A program made the translations under genes and the position numbers. Below are positions 19,997-30,359 of a stretch of 64,000 nt of DNA, in pieces (the stretch's first letter is position 1; every line of letters starts with the position of its first letter). A model generated the notes under the pieces. The model ran no database searches, had not been told where the DNA came from, and was given only the letters and a program-made list of their open reading frames with translations. This DNA comes from Neurospora tetraspora (lineage: Eukaryota > Ascomycota > Sordariomycetes > Sordariales > Sordariaceae), in contig NW_026944386.1 in NCBI RefSeq assembly GCF_033439725.1, positions 2,604,001 to 2,668,000 of the forward strand, in the 5' to 3' direction.

Positions 19997-22214
19997 TTTG
20001 GGATTGGGTGGATGTTGTTGGTGTGGTTGTATGGATTGTTCGAGCCGCTTTAGGATGTTGGGCTTGGAGTGTTGTTGGTTTTGTCTTGGAGATGACAGGA
20101 CTGAGGATCGAGTGACTTGTTGTTGACACTTGGAGTTGAAGGTTGTAACTTGTTGATGGGTGTGGCTTCACTTCTTAAACCAGCGCCTAGGTCTGTGAAC
20201 TGGTGTAAGTGACTTGGCGATGATTGGACAGTGTGTGACTTATGATTATTGTGAGAATGACAAGAACGGGAAGAACAAAGAAACTACAGCAACAGGGGAT
20301 AGGAAATATATAGAAAGTCGTATACGAGGTTGTCAGGAGTAAGTGAGACACCTGACACCAATATTGGCAGATAGGATCTCAACAAAGGCAAGTGGAAAAT
20401 GTGGTGACTCTCGTTCGTGCGTTCTAAGTGTCCAATGACAAGAGTCTCTTCTGAACAGCAACACTAAGCTCTTTGAGCACTTCACAACGCTTCACGGGAA
20501 TGTTTGAAAAGAGTGAAACCAGAAATTTGATAACTTATAGAAGATGCTCGACTGACCTTGTGTTCGTTCTCGGTGATGCAGTCCCGTTCCTCAGATTATC
20601 ACCTCTTCTTTCCGTTTGTTGACTTAGGTTCGGATTAAGAACTTGTTGCAACTTATGCTCCTTTATCTCAAGAACAGTCAGTTATTTTTAGGTGCTGTGC
20701 TTCCCAAATTGCCGAGGATTGGGTGTATGTTGAAGATCCCAGTAAGAATGAACTGACGTTGAGGAAAACGACTAGTTTCCCAGGTAGTTTGTTGCTTCTC
20801 TTATACGAGGAGGCCTCTATACACGTATGCCTTGTACGTGCCGCAAAGCTGCTGGATCTCAAGCACAAGTGCCGCAGGTTTGTCCGAGACAAACTGGAAT
20901 ACAAAAGGAATAGGCGCGAGTTTAGTAAGAAGCGAGATGCGAAACCAGCAGCAAGCACAGTAGCAACACGAAAGTAAACACTACCACCACCCACCGCCTC
21001 CACCCTACAGTGGCGGTTTTCGTCTGAGTATCTGGAACAGATGGCTTTCTGTGGGTCTGGATCATGATGTTTGATGTTCCTCAGCGACTTTCCTTATGAT
21101 CAATCCCATCCCGATCCCAACTCATACTAGATGGTCATCTCAGCTTGGCATCACAGACGCTAGAGCTTGGCATCACAGACGCTAGATCTAGGAGCGTTGA
21201 GGAGTGTGGAGATAAGGTGACGAAAGATGAAGAGACTCAGAAAGTCACTTCAAAAGGGGCTAGATCAGTGTAACAATTGAGGATCCTGGCGGCAAAGTGT
21301 TAGAACGACTTCCAAGACGAGGGAACAGCAGCTGTGTTGGCCGCCGGAGCATCAACACTGGACATCGAGCGGCACGACACCGGGGCGCCATGGTAGCAAT
21401 GTCGACGTACCTCATCGCCGGTAAAGAAGCAACATCAGCGATGGGAGGAGGCAGAGGAGGCAGATGAAACCTCCCATTTGAGAGACACTCGCCGTAGGAC
21501 TGATCCAAAGAACCCGAATCTGACTGGAGGTCATGCCCTCGACCGGGGAATAAGCCACTGATCTTGTTGAGAGCAAGACATCGCAATATCGGTATGCGAT
21601 ACTCCCGTCGTGCTGCTTCTGAAATGCGAACGACGATAGGGTACCAATGCGATGGGTCCGCAGCCTCACTTGAACGCACTGCATCCCGTTTCCGGTAATG
21701 GTGAAGGAGTAAGAACGAACCGATGGCGATGGGTGGACATTCGACTTGAAAGAGAGCCAACCAAGTAGTATGTACCTCCTTAGCTTCCATCGATTTCCCA
21801 AGACCTGCTTCGCAGAAGCGCCGCAAAAACGGAAAGGATGATGCGAGAAGGGACACACCGAGCTGAGACCGACGATAATAACCAGACTTTCGGCGACAAG
21901 GGGTAGACGCAAGTCTCTGTCCATGGGGAAGATACAAGCCCGCAATTGTCACGCACATATTGCAAATTCGGGATCGAAGGTTGCCTAGAAAAGAATGAGC
22001 ATGATTCCATTCGCTGTAAGATCCTGCTAGATACCGAAATCAAAGTACTCCATAAAACCCGTTCCAGTTAATCATCCGGCGTTAAGATTCCGCCCCTGAA
22101 GCATCGGGGAATGAGAGGGTATGTGTAAGTAAATCCTGTCGTTATTCCCAATGCCCAGATCTAAACATTAAAGCCCACCCCGGGGCTTGGGTATGCCTAT
22201 TGCTTTTTGAGTAT
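19997..22214. other. 2.2 kb intergenic region with a 22-bp tandem duplication
   Basis: A perfect 22-bp tandem duplication lies at 21142-21185. Frames at 20723-20977 (plus, 84 aa) and 21260-21958 (minus, 232 aa) are open, but several other frames at the same place are also open, and neither has a recognisable domain. I do not call them as genes. Confidence 0.4.
21142..21185. repeat. Perfect 22-bp tandem duplication
   Basis: The unit beginning AGCTTGGCATCACAGACGCT occurs at 21142-21163 and again, without spacer or mismatch, at 21164-21185. It lies outside any called gene and looks like a recent local duplication. Confidence 0.9.
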
Positions 22215-23359
22215 TTACGCAGCCTCCTTTGACGTGTCGACAGTCTCCTTGACCTCCTCGACCTTACCAGCCTCACCCTCGCCCTCGAGAGGAGGCATGT
22301 CATCGTCGTCGGAGTCCTCCTCATCGTCGTCACCGCCGGGCATACCAGCGCCGCCGAGCTTGGAGAAGTCGATACCGCCGAAGTCACCTGTGTAGATTCG
22401 AGTTAGCATATTGGCCAAGGATCACTAGGAGAGAACACAGCCGCTAGATGACTCTTGGAGATATGACTCTTGGAGGTGTCCGCGTTGTCTCGGGTATGGT
22501 CGATGCCATATGTCCCTCCCCGTTCAGCTGGGAGTGTACGTACCCATGCCACCCATACCACCCATACCACCCATACCACCGTCCATACCACCCATGCCGC
22601 CCATACCTGGCATTCCTCCTGCAGGTTCGCAATATATTTAGTTTTGAAATGAGCAAGGATTGGGGGAGGGGTTTTTGGTTCGGGGGACATGCGACCAGTG
22701 GCGCAGACGGCGCAGAGTCAAATCACAAGCGGGTGGGGGGAAAGGGTTAAAGAACTAGTACTCACCCATACCGCCAAAGTTGCTAAAGTCGTCCTCAGCG
22801 GCCTCGTGCTGCTCGTCCTCATCAACCCACTTGTCGAAGTCGGTCTTGAGGAAGTGGACCTTCTTAGGCTCCTTGAGGAGACGGGGCCAGTGGGAAGCAT
22901 CGAGCTCCTTCTTGCGAAGCTTCATCTCGACATCACGGGCAGTGTGGTGGATCTTGCTCGCAGCAGGGTCAATCTCGGCGTAGAACTCGAGCTCGACATG
23001 GTAGGTCTTCTTGAGGGTGTCGGAGTGGCCGGTGAAGACGAGACCAGTGGGCTTGAGGTCGAGCTTGAGGTTTTCAGTAGGGACGTCGGGAACGCTAATG
23101 GTGAGGTAGATGAAGTTGCTCTCGGGGTCGGTAGCAGAAGAGCGCTGGGCCCAGCGAACTGTAGGATTGGAATCCATTGTCAGCAACTTGCGTATGTACA
23201 ATGCGACAGGAACCGCAACTCATGGTAGAGACATGCGATGCGATCTCGAGAGGGGTAGTCGAGGCCAGCCAGCCAGCCAGCCTCCAACATGCCCAAATCA
23301 GGATCACGGGGGATCGAAATCAGGTACTCACCCTCAGGTGTCACGGTATTGGAAGCCAT
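22215..23359 (-). CDS. sba1: p23/Sba1/Wos2-type Hsp90 cochaperone
   Basis: Four exons on the minus strand, 23359-23332 (28 nt), 23158-22766, 22618-22544 (75 nt) and 22387-22215, give 222 aa. The N-terminus MASNTVTPEVRWAQRSSA leads into a CS domain (about residues 9-115). The p23 signature is present near 98-125: ASHWPRLLKEPKKVHFLKTD followed by FDKWVDEDE. The third exon encodes almost only a Met-Gly-Gly repeat, giving a flexible linker. The tail is acidic (GGDDDEEDSDDDDMPP). The role is to stabilise the ATP-bound, closed state of Hsp90 and clients in cytosol and nucleus. All introns have gtgagt or gtacgt donors and cag acceptors. The gene diverges from vps24 across 1.3 kb. Confidence 0.95.
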
Positions 23360-24662
23360 TGTAATGATAGTTGTGTAAGTGTGAAAGGGTGTTGAGGTTG
23401 TGTTTGTGCGAAGGTGTTGTTGGGGAGGGGTAGCTAGCTAGCTCCTAGATGTAAAGCGCTTAGAGTGGTATTGGTAGTGGTAGTATTGAAAACGGCTATG
23501 TCACAACTAGAGTCGTCGTCAAAAGTAGAATGAATTGTAGTCGAGGACAAAAAGCTGGAAAGAGAGGATGCAGGAAGAGGTGGGTTGGCTGTGAGGCTGC
23601 AGCAATTTAGCAATCACCTGCCTTGTCGTCCCTTCGGTCTCCAATGGGTGACGGTGGAATTCGTAAGAAGCCTGAAGATTCCCGGGCGGGCGCGCGGGGC
23701 CTTGACGCAGGGCTGAGCTTCCACGCTCCATCACTTGCAGCTGTTGCTCCAACTGCTCCAACAGCTCCAGCTGTGCTCCTCCCTGGCCTCCAAGTGGAGA
23801 ACTGACGATGGTCCCAAATAGGAGACGAAATCTTGGGAGCTTTCTAGAATCTAGAATCCCACAAGGCAAACAACAGATCCTTCTCACACCAACTGGAAGC
23901 GCCAACAGACGAGCAATCGAACGAGCATACCTACCTATGTATCCTGAGCCTTGTGTATCTGGTATGCAACTGCCTTCTAGGCCCTTGGCTATAGAGGTAG
24001 CCATGTGGTTGTGGTTCGCATATGGTGGGGCCGAGGTCAAAGCAACACAGCAACATCGACTACCCTGTGTTATCTACCAGTCGTACAAGATGTGGCTTTG
24101 ATGGCAAGACATGGTGATTTCGTATCTGGATAACATCACAAAGGTAGACTTCCATTGTCCTGCAGTGTTTGAGGTTATTCCCACAAGCAAATTCAGACAC
24201 CGCAGCATCATCGCGGGGCGGATAGCGGGCCAAGGAAGCGCTGCAGGCCACCTACCAGGCAATCCAGGGCAAGCTTGGCGGGCGGTAGGCCCCGAGTGGG
24301 ACCTCCTGATCCCCCGCCTCCAGGGGCAGCTTCAAGCCACAGGTCCAGCAGAAAGAGCGGGCAGCCAGACCATGAGGCTCACGCGGCCTCACATGCCCGC
24401 TAGGCGCTGGCATCAACCCCCCCGGCCGTTGTCCACGACGTCAGGACGTAACCTGCAGTTCCAGGCACAACACGCCTCTATCACCAACTCCAAGTCCTCA
24501 TCACCATACGGCACCTTCGCCGTGTGCCACCATCAGCAACCTAGAAACCATCATCCATGTTATCGACTCTTTGAGTAGGGGATCATTCAATTGTACCTAC
24601 ACCACATCATCGGGGAAGCACGAGAAACAGCTAATTCGGCTTCTACTCCGACAGCCGCCAAG
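23360..24662. promoter_or_regulatory. Divergent upstream region of sba1 and vps24
   Basis: Both flanking genes start outward from this 1.3 kb segment, so it contains both promoters. A short imperfect repeat of the words CAGCTGTTGCTCC/AACTGCTCC lies near 23728-23780. The open frames across it (for example 23519-24040 minus) are out of context and show no domain. Confidence 0.5.
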
Positions 24663-25447
24663 ATGCAAACACTCAGGTCCTTCTTCGCGCCGCCCGATCC
24701 CCAGGCACAGGTTAGCACCACCTTGACGATACGAAGGTGTCCTGAAGAAAGGACGTCAATCACTGATACCCCGTGTTTGCTATCCAGATGCGCAAATGTA
24801 ACACCCTACTCCGCTCCAACATGCGCAAGATCGATCGCGACATCGCCCAGGTCAAGCAAGTAGAGACCAAGACCAAGAACCTTATCCTGGCCGCCGACCG
24901 ACGAGCACAGAAGAACCCCGCCCAACGTAAACAGGCCGAGAAGGAAGTGCGCGACTTCGCCCGCGAGCTGATCCGCGCCCGCAAGACGACCGCTCGCCTG
25001 ATCACGAGCAAGGCCCAGCTCAACAGCGTGCAAATGCAGGTCAACGAGGCCTTCGCCCTGCGCAAGATCGAGGGCAGCATCCGCGCCAGCGTCAAGATCA
25101 TGAAGGACGTCAACACGCTCGTGCGCCTACCGGAGCTGGCCGGCACCATGCAGGAGCTCAGCGTCGAGCTGATGAAAGCCGGCATTATCGAAGAGATGGT
25201 GGGCGAGCAGCTGCCCATTGACGTGGACCTGGAAGACGAAGAGTACGAAGCCGAGGGCGAGGTCGACAAGGTGCTGGGCGAGATATTGAAGGATCGCATG
25301 GAGAAGACGGGCGGCTTGCCTAGTGTGCCAGAGCCCAGCCAGAAACTGCCACAGCAACCCCAGCACGCCGAGGAGGAGCCCGAGGAAGAGGATACCGAAG
25401 CTATGATGGACCAGATGCGGAACCGACTGGAAGCTCTCAGGAGTTAG
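24663..25447 (+). CDS. vps24: Vps24/CHMP3-type ESCRT-III subunit
   Basis: Two exons, 24663-24710 and 24788-25447, joined across a 77-nt intron, give 235 aa. The start MQTLRSFFAPPDPQAQ matches the short Vps24 N-terminus with its GPDP-like element. The basic first helices follow (MRKCNTLLRSNMRKIDRDIA), then the ESCRT-III core containing MKDVNTLVRLPELAGTMQEL and ELMKAGIIEEMV, close to yeast Vps24 in wording. The C-terminal half is acidic and ends in a MIM1-like helix (EAMMDQMRNRLEALRS) that would bind the Vps4 ATPase. The role is to cap and remodel Snf7 filaments on endosomes during multivesicular body formation. Confidence 0.95.
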
Positions 25448-25839
25448 AAGAGAGGAGATGGCGAGCCAAGTATGGTGTGCACATAATGCATGATGAATAC
25501 TAGGGTGCACACGTGGCTGCACTCGGGTTTTGGCTTACACTGGGTTACGGCGGCGTTGGGGCGTTTCGGTCATGTCATTCATCATGTCCTCATCGGTTGG
25601 GGGTACAACAACGTGCTAGTTTATCGGGCGCTGGTTGTCTATGTTTGGTAGATGCGTTTTGTTCTCAAAGATGGAATCTGAGCATCAGGTACATAACAAC
25701 CGTGCGTCCCTCGCCACCGACGGCCTTGATGCTATCATGTTGGTTGCCGGCGAGGGGGTAACCACTCGCTTACAGAAACCTCGGATCCCGTTGCCAGCTT
25801 GGAATCACAAGTGGTTCAATGTGGCATGCATTTCAATAA
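25448..25839. other. vps24 3' flank
   Basis: The stretch between the vps24 stop codon and the tRNA gene is non-coding. No further structure was recognised. Confidence 0.5.
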
Positions 25840-25911
25840 GGTCCGCTGGCTCAATGGCAGAGCGTCTGACTACGAATCAGGAGGTTCCAGGTTCGACCCC
25901 TGGGTGGATCG
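25840..25911 (+). tRNA. tRNA-Arg (anticodon ACG)
   Basis: The 72-nt sequence folds as a cloverleaf. The acceptor stem GGTCCGC pairs with GTGGATC (two G-T pairs). The D arm is GCTC-AATGGCA-GAGC. The anticodon arm is TCTGA-CTACGAA-TCAGG, giving anticodon ACG. The T arm is CCAGG-TTCGACC-CCTGG, and the discriminator base is G. A and B box promoters are intact, and a run of seven Ts at 25916-25922 ends the pol III unit. There is no intron. It decodes CGN codons after A34 is converted to inosine. Confidence 0.93.
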
Positions 25912-28900
25912 ATTCTTTTTTTCCTTTTACCCCTTTCAACACCGCGAAGTCGTACATTTCTTTTGCATTGTTCCCATTTCCTTTTTGTCTTCTTTGTATT
26001 CGGCTTCGCGTTGGCAACAGGTGTGCCTCACGGCTGCTATGTAGCTGACAAGGTCATGGACGGTGGCATATAAAGAGGACTTCCGTTGGCATCGGGCTGG
26101 CGCTTAACATGACTCGGTGCATACACCCTTTCACAAACGGCGTCTATATCCCAAAAGGACGGAGCTTGGCATTAATCGACCTTGTCTGCCTGATGGGCTC
26201 TTCCTTACGGTCCGGTATTTTACCACCAAAGGCGTCGTTCAGTCAGTCGCCGGTTTACCAATCCGCATGGTCACATCAAAGTCCCTCCGTTTTGCTTCCA
26301 GCACCCTCAAAGCCATGTTCCTCATCAAGACGGAGGGAGGAATTGGTTCTCTCGACTCTCACGAGACCTCTTGTCGCCAACTGTATTCGATCTTGCAACA
26401 GGGAAGTCTAACCGCCCTCGGAAGCCAGGTACCTACTAGCGCACACAAAGACCACATAAAAGTTTCCGGAGGGTTTGATCTGAGTCCATGTCTTTCCAAC
26501 TTGATCCACGTTGATTACTGACAGCACCCCTATGGAAGCCCTGGGTCAAGGAAATGAGCCCTTAAAAGTTACAGCCTCTCTACGCTAGATGGGACAGCAT
26601 ACATACATGTACTCCACGTTAAATCAAATCCTCAAACCCCCCTCAGCCATTTTTCTGTTGTCTTTTTCCCTACTTGACTAGGAAACTTCCACTGCCGGCG
26701 CCACACGACAGTCAGTCAGCCCGTCCCCTTTTCGATTTACAGTGCATCAATTTGTCTCGCGGGACCTGGCACCGGACGGGTTTGACCGTTGAGACCTGAG
26801 ACCGCGTGTTACACTGTCGAGCTTTTTTATGTTTTTTGTTTAGGTTGTTTTGGAAAGCTGTCCCTGGTGTCTCTCGTATTTTCAGACATTGATCGTGATG
26901 GGTTGGTTGGTTGGTTGTACGTATGACTTGATTCAGATGAGTTGGAGGACTGGAGCTTACCTTACCTATCTGTCTTCGACTCTGGGTGCCTGTTTGTGTG
27001 ATCTTGCTGTGCTTGCTATTGGGAAGCCGGGTTGTCAAAGCTTATGGGTAGGTAGATATGAGGGAAACACTCAGAGGCTTCATTCATGTCGTGTGTGTGC
27101 GCAATGCATCTCGGTCGAAAGGGGCAGAAGATTCTGAGAAGGAAGCCGAAAGGGACATCCGGCTTCGGCTTTGGCATCATCAAGAGCTGGCCCTCGTGGG
27201 ATGGAAATCATCAAGAAAAGAATTTTCCGGAGTGGAGCGAGGACGAATGATGATCATGAGCTATTATTATTGGGACATAGGTGCTCACAGTTGTTCTGTG
27301 TTGCATATGACACCAAGGGGAAGTCACCAAAGCAAGCCTTTGAAAGAGAACACATTCACATGGCCATTTAATCCTGAGGGCCAGTTGCCATGTGCCCGCT
27401 GTTCTCAGAGGTCTTAGATGACCACGATTGTCGATCAGACCCCTATATCGAGCTGGAGTTTGTTACACAATCGTTGAGTGACACTCTGGGATTTCCATGA
27501 GAGAAGCAGGAGGTTTGAGCTGTCAATGACGTACTGACTGGGACATAGCTAGACCCTTTGAGAGCTTTTCTTTTGGTTTGCTCTCGGGAGAAGCCGAGGG
27601 GCATGTCTTGAGTAGTCATGAGTAAGGATCAGATGGTATAGCATCATTGTGGTTATATGAGCCTTCTGGTATGTCTATAAGCCAGGTTCTCAAAGTTCAT
27701 TACTTGTGGCGTGATAGAAGACAACAAGTAGAGTGACTCAAAACGGGCAGAGGGTCTAACGGTTGATACCCCTTTGTTGCTGGTACCTGTAGATCGTTTG
27801 AAGTTCGAGTTACCTTTCTAGAAGGTCCCTTTCGATGCTGTTGCCTCCAGGTCCCGTCTGAACCGACACTATCAGATCCCCAAACGGTGAGAACGAAGGT
27901 GCCCTAACCTTCATTCAACACCACCGTTTTCCCCTTACCTAGAAGTAAGGAGACATACATGTGAGCCTTGGTTTCAGGGTATGCAAGTCATTCCTTCCTA
28001 CCGCTCACATGAACTTCAAAGAAGAAGAAAACATCTTGTTTCAGATCTCATGTTGCCGTGCAAGAGAGAAAACCAAGCGGGTCACTTCTCCGTAACAATC
28101 AGGCATTGGAGCAAGAGGTACGTAGATGTACAAATGCCTGAATGGAACTTCTACACGCGCGAATGGGTCAGTTCTGATACAAATCACGGTAGAGGTAAGC
28201 ATGTAGTACCGACCGAGTGTTTTGTGGAGGTTAGGCATTCATGCGTTTGCACTAGACGGACATGGAGAGGACTGCGAAACGGTGACTAGGCTGACACACC
28301 GGTGGCCCAAAAGAATATTTTTTTCTGTGCCGTTCAATGACAACCTTTTAATTAGAGACATTGGATTCCAAGGTTCTAGAGGCATAATGTTGGCCCCAAG
28401 TACCTACACACAGAAAGTGGTTGCTTGCAGGATCAATCGTCAGGAGAGCCACTTCCCCAGATTTGAGGAAAGAAGTCTAGACTCCGTTCAGACTGCGGCT
28501 CTATGGACCAGTCAGACCTTCCTATGATTGGAGAAGGAAAGAACGATCGATGCCAATGAAAGCCGGATGCTACTTCTTTTCTTCGTCCTACAATACCTTG
28601 GGCATATTCTTTTCAATGTTGCAGTGTTGATGAAGGTACGTACGTATGTAAGCATCTAAACTCTGGCTCCGAAAATGGTGTTAAGAATCAAGAGATATCG
28701 GGGTATCCGCTTCCAAACGTTTGGACCCGGTGTGAAGGGCCTTAAGAGACGTCCAATATTTCGCTTTTCGTTTTAAATTCACCACCACACCTTGGTTGAC
28801 ATGTTGTGAGCAAGATGCGATATGTTCCTAACCTGTGGCTTCCGAGCGAGTAAACTAACAGATAATGGAGCTGATAGACTTCTCCAATACCATCAAGGCT

Positions 28901-30152
28901 GATTTTGATTTTCACAGTCAGGTAATATATCACAATCCCATATCTTTTTCCTCACAGGACTCGAGATATAACAGCCAGGCCTACCAAGCTCACATTCCAG
29001 GCTGACCTTCGACCCTTTGATAATGATTATCAGATTCTAACAACCAAAAGAAAACACAGAAAAGCCTCATCAGATACGACAACTGAAAGCTCAACAACAT
29101 TCAAAATTCACACCCAATCACAACCGCCGGAAGCGAGTGTGTGTCAAGACTGTAGCCTCTTATTGGATGGATTTGCTTCTCGGCATCACGTCCCGAAAGT
29201 AACAAGCCCTCTTCACGGGTAATATCACATAAAATAGGCATTATAAACCGCCTCGTCAGCTCGTGTTGTAAGCCCCGTCCCACCTGTGTTTTGATTCTAT
29301 CGCCAAACGGCGGCGACGAAACGGATGAACTCGTCGTGTTTTAGCATTGCCATCCATCATTCCGTCTCCTTTGATAAGGAGCCCACGATACGAAGTGCTA
29401 AGGGGCATCCCACAGTTGAGGCATCCCCTCAACCCTCCGGCCGGGCACCATCTTTACCTACTATTCGGGGATATTTTGAAGTGCTAGCATGAGATCCCGA
29501 TATTTTGCCCCTCGGCGACCGAAAGTGGAGATTTCGAACACAGATTTGGTAGGTAGTTCTCGTATCGAACCATCGGCAAATAAGCGGCAGTGGAGGAGGT
29601 TATGGACAGGTAACGGGAAGGAGAAGGTCTAGAAGGTGAAGAACAACGAAAAGCCGGATTGGCGCGCTAAGGTGAGTCAGCGGAAAGTGACTTCGCCGAG
29701 GTGTGTGAAAAGACCCTTTGCCGCCTGGTCCGCGGTGAGTGAGGTCGGTCTAGCACTTTGTTGGTTGCCGGAGTGGATATGGGACTATACGATACTAGCG
29801 AAGTGTGCGAGTTAAAGACGGTGATTTTTGTTGTTGGTGTTTGTTGTTGGTTGGTTGTTCCAGAACAACTCCTCCGGAAAGAAGGAGGGGGATAGCGGGG
29901 CTCGAGGGGGATTAACATGCTAAAATGGGGATGATTGGAGCACATTGCGCGTACAAGTTGAGGGGAAAGGGTCGAGGGTCCTGTGGGTTTGACACGCGAG
30001 ATAGATCGACAAGCCTGTGGTGCTCTTCATAGGTTCTCAGGGTCCAAAATACCGAGACAGCGAGGTCAGACGTGAGACTGAAAGGAGAGAAGCTCAACGA
30101 GAGTGGATGAGGGATCTAGGTAAGCGACGGCGGCTGTAATGCCGGACGGGAA
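25912..30152. other. Gene-poor stretch, part 1 (4.2 kb)
   Basis: Many frames of 60-137 codons are open on both strands, but none carries a recognisable domain, a good start with consistent codon use, or convincing introns. Visible simple features are a GGTT repeat near 26902 and short T-runs after the tRNA. It is not clearly AT-rich. A long non-coding transcript cannot be excluded. Confidence 0.4.
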
Positions 30153-30359
30153 TACAGTAAAGTCCCCTGAAACTGCATGTAATTCAGACACCACGGGGGA
30201 CCGCCAAATGTTATGTACTAATTGGCGTATATGCAGAATGGGGAGCTGGCTTTTGGTGGGAGACAGGGATTTGTGACCGCGCCTGGCTATGCACTAAGAG
30301 GGGAACTTTTGGGGTATATGCAGTATCTGGAGTATGCAGTTTCAGGGGACTTTACTGTA
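30153..30359. mobile_element. MITE-like element B (perfect 24-bp TIRs, TA duplication)
   Basis: The terminal repeats at 30155-30178 and 30334-30357 are perfect reverse complements, beginning CAGTAAAGTCCCCTGAAACT. Each end is flanked by TA, so the element itself is 203 bp (30155-30357) with a TA target-site duplication. CAGT ends plus TA target sites are the pattern of Tc1/mariner-pogo (Fot1-type) transposons. The interior has no coding capacity. A subterminal copy of the word TATGCAG near 30316-30322 echoes the inner end of the TIR. This is most likely a non-autonomous derivative moved by a pogo-type transposase elsewhere. Confidence 0.85.

Noticed and set aside
21260-21958. 232-codon minus-strand ORF between the Ser-rich gene and sba1
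   Set aside because: No domain, no convincing start context, and other frames over the same bases are also long, which suggests chance.
27752-27830. Possible tRNA-like sequence (GGGTCTAACGG and GTTCGAGTT words)
   Set aside because: The B box lacks its final C, and no acceptor or T stem can be paired; too weak to call.
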